64,000 bases of DNA from Yaniella halotolerans DSM 15476 (GTDB taxonomy: Bacteria > Actinomycetota > Actinomycetes > Actinomycetales > Micrococcaceae), in NCBI RefSeq assembly GCF_000420805.1, contig NZ_ATVQ01000002.1, positions 124,001 through 188,000 of the forward strand. Reading direction: 5' to 3'. The notes under the pieces are model-generated. The model ran no database searches, was not told the origin of the DNA, and saw only the letters and a program-made list of their open reading frames with translations. This document shows positions 1 to 8,523 of this stretch, one piece after another. Positions within the stretch are counted from its first letter, which is position 1. Each line of letters opens with the position of its first letter. The position numbers were made by a program, and so were the translations under genes.

Positions 1-2135
1 GCGAAGTCAACGGTGTACTGCGCGCCTACCCAGATACCTGTGTTGGTACTGACTCCCACACCACCATGGTCAATGGTCTCGGCGTGCTTGGCTGGGGCGT
101 CGGCGGTATTGAAGCCGAAGCAGCAATGCTTGGTCAACCCGTCTCGATGCTTGTACCACGCGTAGTCGGTTTCAAGCTCACTGGTGAAATTCCAGCCGGC
201 GCGACCGCAACTGACGTTGTACTGACCATTACCGAAATGCTTCGCGAACACGGCGCCGTGGGCAAGTTTGTTGAATTCTACGGTGAAGGTGTTGGCTCAG
301 TACCACTGGCTAACCGAGCAACCATCGGTAACATGTCGCCAGAGTTCGGCTCGACTGCAGCCATGTTCCCGATTGATGAAGTCACCCTGGACTACCTGCG
401 TCTGACCGGTCGTTCCGAAGAGAACATTAAACTGGTTGAGGCCTACGCCAAGGAACAGGGCATGTGGCATGACCCATCCAACGAAGTTTCCTACTCCGAA
501 TACATGGAACTGGATCTATCGACGGTCGTTCCGTCGATCTCAGGACCACGTCGCCCACAGGATCGCATCATTCTCGACGATTCCAAGGAACAGTTCCGCA
601 AGGATATCCATGACTTTGCAGACGCCGATGAGGTTGGCGTCGGACGTCCATCCCGGACCGCCGATGTGGCACTCAGCAATGGTGACGAATTTGAACTGGA
701 CCACGGTAAGGTAGCGATCGCATCGATCACCTCGTGCACCAACACCTCCAACCCATCGGTCATGATGGCTGCTGCTGTCCTGGCACGCAACGCCGTCGAG
801 AAAGGTCTCACCTCGAAACCATGGGTGAAGACCTCCGTGGCACCTGGCTCACGCGTTGTGACCGAGTACTACGAAAAATCCGGTCTCATTCCACACCTGG
901 AAGAACTTGGTTTCTCCATCGTTGGTTATGGTTGCACGACTTGTATCGGTAACTCTGGCCCACTTGCTCCAGAAATCTCCCAGGCGGTTAACGATAACGA
1001 CCTGGCAGTGACCTCGGTGCTGTCTGGTAACCGTAACTTCGAAGGTCGAATCAACCCAGACGTCAAGATGAACTACTTGGCCTCACCACCTCTGGTCGTT
1101 GCATACGCACTCGCCGGCACCATGGACTTCGATTTTGAAAACGAACCACTGGGACAGGACAGCGAAGGTAACGACGTCTTCCTGTCTGAACTGTGGCCAG
1201 ACCCAACCGAAGTTCAGCAGATCATTGATCGTTCGATCGATACTGATATGTTCAACGAAGAATATTCGACTATCTTCGACGGCGACCACCGCTGGCAAGA
1301 ACTTGATACCCCAGAAGGCAAGACCTTCGAATGGGATCCAGAATCCACATACGTACGGAAACCTCCCTACTTCGAAGGTATGACTCTTGAACCAGAACCA
1401 GTCGAAGACGTTGCTGGCGCACGGGTCCTGCTGAAACTCGGTGATTCGGTAACTACTGACCACATCTCTCCTGCAGGTGCCTTCAAGTCCGATACTCCAG
1501 CTGGCCGGTACCTCATTGAGAACGGTGTAGCACGTAAGGACTTCAACTCCTACGGCTCGCGCCGTGGTAATCACGAAGTCATGATTCGCGGAACCTTCGC
1601 AAACATCCGTATCCGCAACCAGATGTTGGATGGCGTCGAAGGGGGCTTCACCCGTGACTTCACCCAAGAAGGTGGACCACAGGTCTACGTCTATGACGCC
1701 GCGATGAACTACCAGGAAACCAATACACCACTGGTTGTTCTTGGTGGCAAGGAGTACGGCTCCGGTTCGTCACGTGACTGGGCGGCTAAAGGTACAGCAC
1801 TCTTGGGCGTGAAGGCAGTTATCACCGAATCATTTGAACGTATTCACCGTTCAAACTTGATCGGTATGGGGGTTCTACCGCTTGAATTCCCAGCGGGCGA
1901 ATCAGCAGATTCACTCGGACTGACCGGTACTGAGACCTTCGATATCGCAGGTATCAGCGAACTTAACAACGGCACGACCCCCGAGACTGTCCATGTCACT
2001 GCAACCAGTGAAGATGGCAACAAGGTTGAATTCGACGTCAAGGTCCGTATTGACACTCCAGGTGAAGCCGATTACTACCGTAACGGTGGAATCCTGCAGT
2101 TCGTACTACGTCAGATGGCGACAAAGAACGACTAG
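1..2135 (+). CDS. acnA: Aconitate hydratase A, 3' part (5' end outside window)
   Basis: Interconverts citrate and isocitrate in the TCA cycle, in the cytoplasm. The reading frame is open from base 3, so the first ATG at 66 is internal and the true start lies upstream. Visible family motifs are [12 protein letters not shown] at the start, the iron-sulfur cluster cysteines in SCTNTSNP and [12 protein letters not shown], and, in the C-terminal swivel domain, [20 protein letters not shown] and [13 protein letters not shown]. About 710 residues are visible of the roughly 900 usual for AcnA/IRP-type aconitases. A strong hairpin terminator follows 40 bases after the stop. All cluster and substrate loops that can be seen are intact. 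Confidence 0.97.
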   Translation, partial: EVNGVLRAYPDTCVGTDSHTTMVNGLGVLGWGVGGIEAEAAMLGQPVSMLVPRVVGFKLTGEIPAGATATDVVLTITEMLREHGAVGKFVEFYGEGVGSVPLANRATIGNMSPEFGSTAAMFPIDEVTLDYLRLTGRSEENIKLVEAYAKEQGMWHDPSNEVSYSEYMELDLSTVVPSISGPRRPQDRIILDDSKEQFRKDIHDFADADEVGVGRPSRTADVALSNGDEFELDHGKVAIASITSCTNTSNPSVMMAAAVLARNAVEKGLTSKPWVKTSVAPGSRVVTEYYEKSGLIPHLEELGFSIVGYGCTTCIGNSGPLAPEISQAVNDNDLAVTSVLSGNRNFEGRINPDVKMNYLASPPLVVAYALAGTMDFDFENEPLGQDSEGNDVFLSELWPDPTEVQQIIDRSIDTDMFNEEYSTIFDGDHRWQELDTPEGKTFEWDPESTYVRKPPYFEGMTLEPEPVEDVAGARVLLKLGDSVTTDHISPAGAFKSDTPAGRYLIENGVARKDFNSYGSRRGNHEVMIRGTFANIRIRNQMLDGVEGGFTRDFTQEGGPQVYVYDAAMNYQETNTPLVVLGGKEYGSGSSRDWAAKGTALLGVKAVITESFERIHRSNLIGMGVLPLEFPAGESADSLGLTGTETFDIAGISELNNGTTPETVHVTATSEDGNKVEFDVKVRIDTPGEADYYRNGGILQFVLRQMATKND

Positions 2136-2175
2136 TCTCCATGCGACGTACCGCACGTCAATAATCTGACACCTG

Positions 2176-2211
2176 GATGGCCCGAAACCCACACGTGGGT
2201 TTCGGGCCATC
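2176..2211 (+). terminator. Rho-independent terminator after acnA
   Basis: An almost perfect inverted repeat: GATGGCCCGAAACCCAC at 2176-2192 pairs with GTGGGTTTCGGGCCATC at 2195-2211, followed by TGTTTTGTTT. It lies 40 bases after the aconitase stop. Confidence 0.9.
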
Positions 2212-2286
2212 TGTTTTGTTTACTCCATCTGAGCTGAGGACTGTAGAATTTCAATAGAACCTTCAGCCCGAGACCCAAGGACGACA

Positions 2287-2790
2287 GTGACAATAGTTCG
2301 CATGTACCTTCAGAGCCCAGACTTCAAACGCCCGACGCACTACAGAGAAGCTTGGTGGGAAGAAGAAACCAAGGAGTTCGTACTTCATTACGGCAAAGTG
2401 GGGGAGATAGGTACCACGAAAGTTGAATCAGTTTCCAAGCCGAACGAAGCAGAAACCTTGCTATCGTCTTTCCTCGAGCAATGCCAAAACGACAGCTACG
2501 TTGATGTTGATCAGATCGTCCAAGAGAACTGTACGGTCACGATCAAACAAAAGGGTCAAGACCCAACTTCTGTGGAATTCACGAACGCGGAAAAGTTTCT
2601 CCAGGAATATACAGCGTTACTAGCTTGGCGTGGGATCGGAGCGGTTCAAGACTGGCAAGCAGTTCCAGGTCAAGGAAAATTTGTGTTCGAGGTTCGAAGT
2701 GTCCACCGCAATAAGGCCATGAAGTTAGCTTCGCAGGCAATACAAAAGACGGACATCCGTGCAGACCGTCTCAGCATGGAAGGGCGGTAA
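2287..2790 (+). CDS. WGR-domain-like hypothetical protein
   Basis: A protein of 167 residues with a GTG start and AAGGAC just upstream. Residues about 20-50 (HYGKVGEIGTTKV and the following helix) resemble the WGR fold found in poly(ADP-ribose) polymerases and in small bacterial proteins: an aromatic strand, a YGKVG turn, then a Lys/Thr strand. The rest, about residues 60-167, matches no family I recognise. There is no signal peptide or membrane segment, so it is probably cytoplasmic. Its stop is 2 bases before the ATG of the aldo/keto reductase, so the two are probably co-transcribed. The function is unknown; the WGR assignment is by eye and weak. Confidence 0.7.
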   Translation: MTIVRMYLQSPDFKRPTHYREAWWEEETKEFVLHYGKVGEIGTTKVESVSKPNEAETLLSSFLEQCQNDSYVDVDQIVQENCTVTIKQKGQDPTSVEFTNAEKFLQEYTALLAWRGIGAVQDWQAVPGQGKFVFEVRSVHRNKAMKLASQAIQKTDIRADRLSMEGR

Positions 2791-2792
2791 CC

Positions 2793-3767
2793 ATGCAGTT
2801 TCGACGTGTCGGTGACTCTGGTCTCGTCGTCTCGGCTATCGGTTTTGGCTGTAATAATCTTGGGCGTCCTAATTCTCCAACGCAGGACATAACAACGGCT
2901 GTAAGAGTTGTTCGGGCAGCGGTAGACGCAGGGATAACCTTTTTCGATACAGCAGATGCATATGGAAAAACCCCAGGCCAATCCGAGCAGTACCTTGGCG
3001 AAGCACTCAACACGGTGCGTGAGCAAGTGATCATCGGGACAAAGTTTGGCATGGACATGCGAGGCAGTAACGGTGTAGATTTTGGCGCTCGAGGATCGAG
3101 ACAGTACATAGTCAAAGCTGTAGAAGCTTCTTTGCGCAGGCTGGACACCGAATACATAGATCTGCTGCAATACCATACCCCGGATCCACTTACCCCTATC
3201 GACGAGACCCTCGGTGCACTAGACCAACTGATTGCAGACGGTAAAGTGCGCTATATTGGACACTCGAATATGTCCGGGTGGCAAATCTCTCAAGCCCACT
3301 ATGTAGCCAAAGAGTTGGGACGAGAACGCTTTATCTCGGCACAAAATCATTACAATCTTATGGATCGTCGTGCCGAACTTGAAGTGCTCCCGGCAGCAAA
3401 GACCTTTGGACTAGGTGTCTTTCCATACTTTCCGCTGAACAATGGTCTGCTCACTGGAAAATATCGTCAGGATGCAGCACCGGAAGGGTCGCGACTTTCC
3501 TATGTGCGCCAGCATATGGTCACCGAGGCTAATTGGGAGCAGCTGACGCAGTACGCTAATTTTGCTAGAGAACGTGGAATTACCGAAGTTGAGGCATCAT
3601 TTAGCTGGCTTTCGGCTCAGCAACCTGTGGCATCAGTTATTGCGGGGGCCACACGAGTGGAGCAAGTACAGCAAAATGCGAGTGCTCTAGACTATGAAAT
3701 GACGTCCCACGATTTGGCTATCCTCGATGAGATGTTCCCGTCACCCGACCGAGTTGCCCTTTATTAG
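2793..3767 (+). CDS. Aldo/keto reductase
   Basis: A cytoplasmic NADPH-dependent oxidoreductase of 324 residues, full length for the family. The AKR tetrad is visible: Asp and Tyr in FFDTADAYG, Lys in GTKFGMD and His in LLQYHTPDPLTP. The phosphate-binding C-terminal segment VASVIAGATRVEQV is present. It resembles the YghZ/Gpr-like and Kvbeta-like subfamilies (AKR11-14) acting on aldehydes or sugars; the substrate cannot be read from sequence. The start ATG follows AGGGCGG directly, overlapping the end of the WGR-like gene. No transcription terminator is obvious after the stop. Confidence 0.93.
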   Translation: MQFRRVGDSGLVVSAIGFGCNNLGRPNSPTQDITTAVRVVRAAVDAGITFFDTADAYGKTPGQSEQYLGEALNTVREQVIIGTKFGMDMRGSNGVDFGARGSRQYIVKAVEASLRRLDTEYIDLLQYHTPDPLTPIDETLGALDQLIADGKVRYIGHSNMSGWQISQAHYVAKELGRERFISAQNHYNLMDRRAELEVLPAAKTFGLGVFPYFPLNNGLLTGKYRQDAAPEGSRLSYVRQHMVTEANWEQLTQYANFARERGITEVEASFSWLSAQQPVASVIAGATRVEQVQQNASALDYEMTSHDLAILDEMFPSPDRVALY

Positions 3768-3898
3768 GGGCGTCGAACATGTTTCGTCAAACCCATTTGA
3801 AACTTCTTTGTACATGGCTCAGCCGAAAGTAGATAGAAATCATAAGTAGCATTATCGATATCGCGGTAACTCTGGGTGCAATCGCACTTGTTGTCTTT

Positions 3899-4147
3899 AT
3901 GACGTGGTCGTTGTGGAGTCTGAGCCGCTCACCGTTGAACCCGACCCAACGCGTCTGGTGGATGCTAGCTGTCCTCATCTTGCCCGGGGTCGGAACCTTT
4001 GCATGGTGGTGGTGGATCAAATGTCATTACCCCCGTCGCAAAGCTCTTGATCCTGATTGGGATCCTTCAGTGAACAAGTATGCTCGCGGACACCAAAGGC
4101 GACCACGACCGAGCCGGGGCCGGTACAAACAGGTCGGCGACTCGTAG
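3899..4147 (+). CDS. Small membrane protein, PLDc_N-like; 5' part apparently frameshifted
   Basis: The ATG-initiated frame gives 82 residues with one membrane segment (RVWWMLAVLILPGVGTFAWW) and a basic cytoplasmic tail. This matches the second helix and W-x(n)-P-x-x-G pattern of the PLDc_N (cardiolipin synthase N-terminal) family. The same frame stays open upstream to 3833 and encodes a second hydrophobic helix (IIDIAVTLGAIALVVF), giving the expected two-helix hairpin, but that part has no ATG, GTG or TTG start. An ATG at 3814 in the neighbouring frame would supply the N terminus MAQPKVDR if one base were removed from the AAA run at 3837-3839. It is either a frameshift, a sequence error or a non-standard start. 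The next gene is convergent. Confidence 0.6.
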   Translation: MTWSLWSLSRSPLNPTQRVWWMLAVLILPGVGTFAWWWWIKCHYPRRKALDPDWDPSVNKYARGHQRRPRPSRGRYKQVGDS

Positions 4148-4152
4148 GCAGA

Positions 4153-4590
4153 CTACTTTGGCTCTACCTCAACTAAGATCCAGCCGTCTTCTGTCGAAGC
4201 ATTGTGTTTGGTCAGCGGTAATTGCGCAGGGCCGGCGATAGCCTCGCCAGTTGTCTTATCAAATTTTGAGGAATGACAAGGACATATAAAGGGGTCAGTT
4301 GTGTCTTCGCTTGCTCCAACTATGCAACCTTGATGCGTACATACGGCCGAATAAGCTCGGACGGTTTCGTCGGACTCCCGATATATGAGGATCTGGTCGC
4401 CGCCTACGGCTTGCTGTATGGCTTTGCCCACGGGGAGCTCATCCAATTTAAGAGCTTGAGTCCGGACGCCGCCCGAGAACGTTTCTTGCTCGGGACCACT
4501 GGAACACGCTCCCAGAGTTACGGCTGCCGTGGCAAGGCCGCTTGCTGCGAGAAAGGTTCGTCTTGAGGGGTTATGCTGACAACAACTCAT
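4153..4590 (-). CDS. Rieske [2Fe-2S] protein, Tat-exported lipoprotein
   Basis: A 145-residue secreted electron-transfer protein. The N terminus carries a twin-arginine signal (SRRTFLAASGL) ending in a lipobox-like GACSSG, so it is probably exported folded by Tat and lipid-anchored on the outer face of the membrane. The Rieske cluster ligands are complete: CTHQGC and CPCHSSKFD, about 20 residues apart. Homologues in Actinobacteria are annotated as Rieske (2Fe-2S) protein or QcrA/ubiquinol-cytochrome c reductase-like; it is too short to be the three-helix QcrA. The partner is unknown. It follows RNase D by 11 bases on the same strand, so it may be read from the same transcript. Confidence 0.92.
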   Translation of the reverse strand: MSCCQHNPSRRTFLAASGLATAAVTLGACSSGPEQETFSGGVRTQALKLDELPVGKAIQQAVGGDQILIYRESDETVRAYSAVCTHQGCIVGASEDTTDPFICPCHSSKFDKTTGEAIAGPAQLPLTKHNASTEDGWILVEVEPK

Positions 4591-4601
4591 GAGACCTGCG
4601 C

Positions 4602-5984
4602 TTATTCTTCTAAAGGGTCGGGATCAAGTAAGGCAACAGTGATGACAGCGGAGGTTGCCTCTATTTGCCATGGACGTGCTCCCAAATCGGTGAGCCGACG
4701 TTCGACTGATTCAGGCGTAATAGGTTCAGGAGGACGCCAGCAGATTTCCCGTAAGGTTTCGGGAAGTAGGAGATTCTCTAGTGGCATGTTCTGATCAGCA
4801 GCCACTCGTGCTAGACGATTGCGGCAGGTTTGGAGTCGGCGCGCTGCCAGAGGTTCCTTGTCACGCCACGCCTTGACGGCCGGTGGCGATTGGGAGGACG
4901 CCCTCATGGGAGGCACCTTGTCCGGATCCTGAGCAATCTTTATGCCGTCCTGGATCGCCTGTAACCAGCGCCTTGCGTCACGAGAGGCAGCCTTGCGACG
5001 CATCCGTGGAATTTTCATAAGCTGCGGAACAGTTCTTGGCTTTGCTTTTGCGACCGCTACCAGAGACCGGTCATTCAGGAGTTTTCCTGGTGGGAGATCT
5101 CGCGACCTGGCCAACTTCTCACGAGTTGTCCACAATGACTTTACGATCGCCAGAGTCCGACGATCAGTGATCTCATGGATTCCCGACGTGCGTCGCCACG
5201 GATCTTTACGTGGCGGTTTGTGCGGTCTAGTAAGGAGGGAGTTGAACTCTTCGTAAGCGATTTCTAGCTTATGAGCTGCTTCGAGTTCTTGGATGATTAC
5301 TTCGCGAAGTTCGTGCAAGAGTTCTACATCGAGTGCCGCATAGTTTCGCATATCCTCTGGGAGAGGGCGGACTGACCAATCGGCAGCTGAGTGTTCTTTG
5401 GCCAAGGTGATATTGAGTTTGTGCTCAAGAAGCGCAGATAAACTCACTTTGTGGTAGCCGAGGAGACGCCCGGCTAACTCAGTATCAAAGAGGCGGTCGG
5501 GCCATAAACCGGCCTGTCGCAACGATGGAAGATCTTGGATGGCAGCGTGCAGAATCCATTCGACACCTTCGAGCGCTTCCTGAACCGGGCACAGACTGTC
5601 CAACGCTTCGGGATCCAGCAGCCATATTGAATCATCTTGACGTTTGAGCTGAATGAGGAAAGCGCGTTGTCCGTACCGGTAGCCACTTGCCCGTTCAGTA
5701 TCAACTGCTACCGGGCCGGTCCCGGAGCGAAGTTTATTGGCAACGTGCGCAAGCTGGGTTTGGGTATCTACGATTGGGGGTATCCCACCGACTGGCTGTT
5801 CTATGAGGGTCGGTTCGTTGTTGTGATCTTGAGAATCTTGACGGGCGTGCTCGCGAAATTCCTCAAAACCATCTGCGGTGAGATGCCTGCTAGAAATCGT
5901 TACTTCCTTCGGATTGGATTCAGCGGGATTACGCCCTCTGAAACGGGTGGCAAACCGGCGAACGTGCACACCATATCGGTCCAA
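4602..5984 (-). CDS. Ribonuclease D-like 3'-5' exonuclease with HRDC domain
   Basis: A DEDD-family exonuclease for 3' trimming of structured RNAs such as tRNA precursors. The exonuclease domain shows Exo I (AVDTERA), Exo II (HAAIQDLPSL) and Exo III (YAALDVELL), followed by an HRDC helical domain at about 290-370 and a further C-terminal helical repeat, as in actinobacterial RNase D. The ATG at 5984 would make the N terminus overlap DUF3000 by 85 bases in another frame, which looks unnatural. After the DUF3000 stop there is GAAGGAAG (5903-5910), then in-frame ACG (5900) and ATT (5897), but no ATG, GTG or TTG before the catalytic domain. The true start is therefore uncertain. The DUF3000-RNase D pairing is typical of Actinobacteria. 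Confidence 0.9.
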   Translation of the reverse strand: MDRYGVHVRRFATRFRGRNPAESNPKEVTISSRHLTADGFEEFREHARQDSQDHNNEPTLIEQPVGGIPPIVDTQTQLAHVANKLRSGTGPVAVDTERASGYRYGQRAFLIQLKRQDDSIWLLDPEALDSLCPVQEALEGVEWILHAAIQDLPSLRQAGLWPDRLFDTELAGRLLGYHKVSLSALLEHKLNITLAKEHSAADWSVRPLPEDMRNYAALDVELLHELREVIIQELEAAHKLEIAYEEFNSLLTRPHKPPRKDPWRRTSGIHEITDRRTLAIVKSLWTTREKLARSRDLPPGKLLNDRSLVAVAKAKPRTVPQLMKIPRMRRKAASRDARRWLQAIQDGIKIAQDPDKVPPMRASSQSPPAVKAWRDKEPLAARRLQTCRNRLARVAADQNMPLENLLLPETLREICWRPPEPITPESVERRLTDLGARPWQIEATSAVITVALLDPDPLEE

Positions 5985-6493
5985 GCTGTTAAATGTCTAT
6001 TTAGGTTATCACCGGCGGGTGTCCACGAGGCCCGGAGTTCAAGATCGGTGGTTTCGGTTTGCTGATCGAGTATGCCGAAGCCTTTAGAGAGAACTCTAGT
6101 GGCGGTGCCACCTGGTTGCCGGTACGTGGCTGAAGCTTCGTCGAGCGATTCTAGGATCCAGGTCCAAGCGACCTCCGTTAGGAGGGGATCTTCTCCAAGG
6201 TCAGTCTCTACACTCGTCCGAATGTAGGTGACGATACGAAAATTGCCATCCCAAACATCAGAATGTTGACTGTCGTATAGCAGGATAAAACGACCTACAG
6301 CATGCGCTTCGCCGTTCTCATCCGCGATCTCGGCGGCCATTGCGACTGCATACGGGGCCAGCTTGGAAGGAGCGGGGACTTCCACAATATCAACCTCGGC
6401 GCGCGTGTCTGCTTGCCGCAGCTCATCAAGGGCGACTCGAAAAGTCTGCGGTGCATCATGGAGTGCTTGCGCGTGGGATTCTTGTGGATTCAC
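5900..6493 (-). CDS. DUF3000 family protein
   Basis: A 197-residue actinobacterial protein of unknown function, nearly always found upstream of RNase D. The family signature near the C terminus is clear: RASWTPAGDNLNRHLTAW, then TFAGLPPVSEGVIPL. There is no signal peptide or membrane helix. The start is GTG. Six bases upstream is the hexamer TAACCT, compatible with a leaderless transcript; AGGA just before the GTG is too close to be a good ribosome site. The stop TAA is followed by the RNase D frame, so the two are co-transcribed. Confidence 0.93.
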   Translation of the reverse strand: MNPQESHAQALHDAPQTFRVALDELRQADTRAEVDIVEVPAPSKLAPYAVAMAAEIADENGEAHAVGRFILLYDSQHSDVWDGNFRIVTYIRTSVETDLGEDPLLTEVAWTWILESLDEASATYRQPGGTATRVLSKGFGILDQQTETTDLELRASWTPAGDNLNRHLTAWTDMVCTFAGLPPVSEGVIPLNPIRRK

Positions 6494-6499
6494 ATTCCT

Positions 6500-6505
6500 A
6501 GGTTA
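6500..6505 (-). promoter_or_regulatory. Candidate -10 box (TAACCT) for DUF3000-RNase D
   Basis: TAACCT on the minus strand, six bases before the GTG start at 6493. The spacing fits a leaderless mRNA. No convincing -35 box is seen. Confidence 0.35.
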
Positions 6506-6559
6506 AACCCGTACTTGAAGGATTCGGTGGCGGCGCGCCGCATGAAAACAATGACACGT

Positions 6560-7015
6560 TTATTCCGTCGATTTTGTCAAGTTCAAGCTGAGCGAATTGA
6601 GACAATAACGCAGGTCAGTTGGAGTGTCGAAGCCCTCGCCGGCAAATACGTGCCCGAGGTGCGATTCGCAGTTTGCGCAGAGAACTTCGACGCGAGTCAT
6701 TCCCATGGAAGTGTCCTCGACGTAGGTGATTTTCTCGTTGTCTGTTGGCGCGTAAAACGAAGGCCAACCGCAACGTGCATCAAATTTTGTGTCGGACTGA
6801 AAGAGCTCTTCACCGCAAGCTCGGCAAGAATACGTTCCTACGTCTTCGGTGTCCCAATATTTTCCGGTATACGGTCGTTCAGTACCTGCTTGACGGAGCA
6901 CATGGAAGGCTTCCGGGCTGAGGCGTTCTTGCCATTGCTTGTCGGAAAGCGACTGAGCTTCTTCACGAGACAATCGTGGGGTAGCATCGGCGGGAAGATC
7001 TGAGGGAGTAGTCAT
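6560..7015 (-). CDS. msrB: Peptide-methionine (R)-S-oxide reductase
   Basis: Repairs methionine-R-sulfoxide in proteins in the cytoplasm, using thioredoxin. At 151 residues it is full length. Visible are the zinc ligands CRAC and CANC, the substrate-binding CGWPSF, the GHVFAGEG segment and the catalytic cysteine in RYCLNSLSL (usual motif RYCINSASL). The ATG at 7015 has no ribosome site, but TAGATT lies six bases upstream, as in a leaderless transcript. It is divergent from the hydrolase at 7145 and a short gap separates its stop from the DUF3000 promoter. Confidence 0.96.
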   Translation of the reverse strand: MTTPSDLPADATPRLSREEAQSLSDKQWQERLSPEAFHVLRQAGTERPYTGKYWDTEDVGTYSCRACGEELFQSDTKFDARCGWPSFYAPTDNEKITYVEDTSMGMTRVEVLCANCESHLGHVFAGEGFDTPTDLRYCLNSLSLNLTKSTE

Positions 7016-7021
7016 GAGAAC

Positions 7022-7027
7022 AATCTA
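7022..7027 (-). promoter_or_regulatory. Candidate -10 box (TAGATT) for msrB
   Basis: TAGATT on the minus strand, followed by six bases and then the msrB ATG at 7015. No Shine-Dalgarno sequence lies between. This fits leaderless transcription. Confidence 0.4.
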
Positions 7028-7144
7028 TCGTGGAGAAAAGTGTGGTGGCTAGAGATTTGCCTGACTGCAAAACAGCCATATTTGGTGAGGTCTCTTGTGA
7101 CAGAGATACTAGCGAAATATGTGCGTACGGGTGACAATGTAGTT

Positions 7145-8446
7145 ATGGGTGAAAGCAACCTTTCTAACGTCGTTCGACTGCCTTCTTTTGGATCAAAGCA
7201 ACAACCAGTAAAACGGACTGTACGCTGGTCGGCCGTGGGGGCAATTACCGGTGCTCTTGTGGGTACCGCACTTGCTATCATCCCTACATTGGCTTCCATC
7301 TTTGCTCGCACCGTCGTAACACCAGACCCGAAACCTACTGAAGACGTGCAGGTTTATAACTATCTCCCTACCCGTGGCGTATCTGGAGCGGGCTTAATTG
7401 AATTATCCGTTACGCCGCAGACCACTGTGCGCGGCCAGTACGCTTTGGTGTTTAATGAGGGCACCGGTGTCGCGCGTATTGGTGAAATCGTAGCTACAGA
7501 GCGAAAACGCGATACGATAACGCGAATTGTTGAAGAGGTATATAGCGGAGATCTCACCCAGGCAGTTCGTGGCAGATGGGCGGGGTTTGTGTGGCCAACT
7601 CCCAAAGAAGCCGGTTACGTGTATCGGAATGTTGAGATTCCAGTCGATGACGGTTTAGCCCCAGCTTGGCTTATCGAACCAAAGCGCTCAACGCAGCATT
7701 CCAACACTTGGCTGATCACTGTGCATGGACGCGGGTCCAAGCGTAATGAGGGGCTCCGTATGATGGGGGTTGCCCAACGGATGGGGATGCCTGGCTTAAT
7801 GGTCTCGTATCGAAACGATGGTGACGCTCCCGATGCTAGAGACCGAAAATTCGGCCTAGGAGCTACAGAATGGCCAGATATTGAAGCGGCCATCCTGTAT
7901 GCCCTCAACCATGGGGCCACCTCCGTCGTGCTGGGCGGTTTTTCGATGGGTGGGGCAGTCAGCCTGCAAGTCATGTACCGATCGGCATTATCCAGCTACA
8001 TTCGTGGGCTTGTCCTGGTGGGGCCCGTCATTGACTGGTTGGATGTCCTGCGACATCAGGCCCGTATCAATAGACTGCCGCACATTGCTGGAAAGCTAGG
8101 AAGCTGGCTGATCGAGTCGCCCTGGGGGAAGACCATCACTGGCTTGGCCTCACCTGTGGACCTGCAACGCTTAGACTGGGTGACGCGGTCCGACGATATT
8201 ACTCATCCGATCCTGATCTTGCACTCTGAAAACGATGACTTTGTGCCGATCGGTCCTTCAGAGCAACTCGCGGCAAAGAACCGCAAGTTGGTCAGTATGG
8301 TTCGTTTTCAAGAGGCCCGTCACACCCGGGAATGGAATGTGGACCCCGAGAGATTCGATTCCGCCATGCTTACCTGGTTGCATGTTTTGTTGACCGGCCC
8401 CCAGCACTCCCGATTAAGCCTGTCCAGCCCAAAGACTGCTGAATAG
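7145..8446 (+). CDS. Membrane-anchored alpha/beta hydrolase
   Basis: A predicted serine hydrolase of about 433 residues from the ATG at 7145 (the frame is open upstream, with an ATG at 7040). An N-terminal helix (AVGAITGALVGTALAIIP) suggests a membrane anchor with the hydrolase domain outside. The domain has the nucleophile elbow GGFSMGGAVS, an acid residue in SENDDFVP and a histidine in ARHTREW, in the right order. The oxyanion strand LITVHGRGSKR precedes the elbow. It resembles the prolyl-oligopeptidase-like alpha/beta hydrolases of Micrococcaceae; the substrate is unknown. The start at 7145 is chosen because family conservation appears to begin after it; there is no clear ribosome site. 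Confidence 0.85.
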   Translation: MGESNLSNVVRLPSFGSKQQPVKRTVRWSAVGAITGALVGTALAIIPTLASIFARTVVTPDPKPTEDVQVYNYLPTRGVSGAGLIELSVTPQTTVRGQYALVFNEGTGVARIGEIVATERKRDTITRIVEEVYSGDLTQAVRGRWAGFVWPTPKEAGYVYRNVEIPVDDGLAPAWLIEPKRSTQHSNTWLITVHGRGSKRNEGLRMMGVAQRMGMPGLMVSYRNDGDAPDARDRKFGLGATEWPDIEAAILYALNHGATSVVLGGFSMGGAVSLQVMYRSALSSYIRGLVLVGPVIDWLDVLRHQARINRLPHIAGKLGSWLIESPWGKTITGLASPVDLQRLDWVTRSDDITHPILILHSENDDFVPIGPSEQLAAKNRKLVSMVRFQEARHTREWNVDPERFDSAMLTWLHVLLTGPQHSRLSLSSPKTAE

Positions 8447-8458
8447 TCGGCTTGCATC

Positions 8459-8464
8459 TATAAT
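8459..8464 (+). promoter_or_regulatory. Candidate -10 box (TATAAT) for yebC-ruvCAB
   Basis: A perfect TATAAT, 60 bases before the yebC GTG and just after the hydrolase stop. The -35 region is poor (CTGCTG at 17-base spacing). Confidence 0.45.
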
Positions 8465-8523
8465 GGGAGCAGTCAGTTTTCCCACATTGCCCGTGACTAC
8501 ACACGGGAGAGGAGTTCTATACA

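Noticed and set aside
1083-1667. A 194-residue minus-strand frame inside acnA
   Set aside because: It overlaps conserved aconitase coding sequence and has no motif or ribosome site.
2670-3176. A 168-residue minus-strand frame over the WGR-like and reductase genes
   Set aside because: Shadow of two plus-strand genes; low-complexity and without motif.
3787-4020. Minus-strand frame of 77 residues antisense to the small membrane protein
   Set aside because: The His/Arg-rich start is the antisense of Trp/Pro codons in the plus-strand gene; the plus-strand reading fits a known fold.
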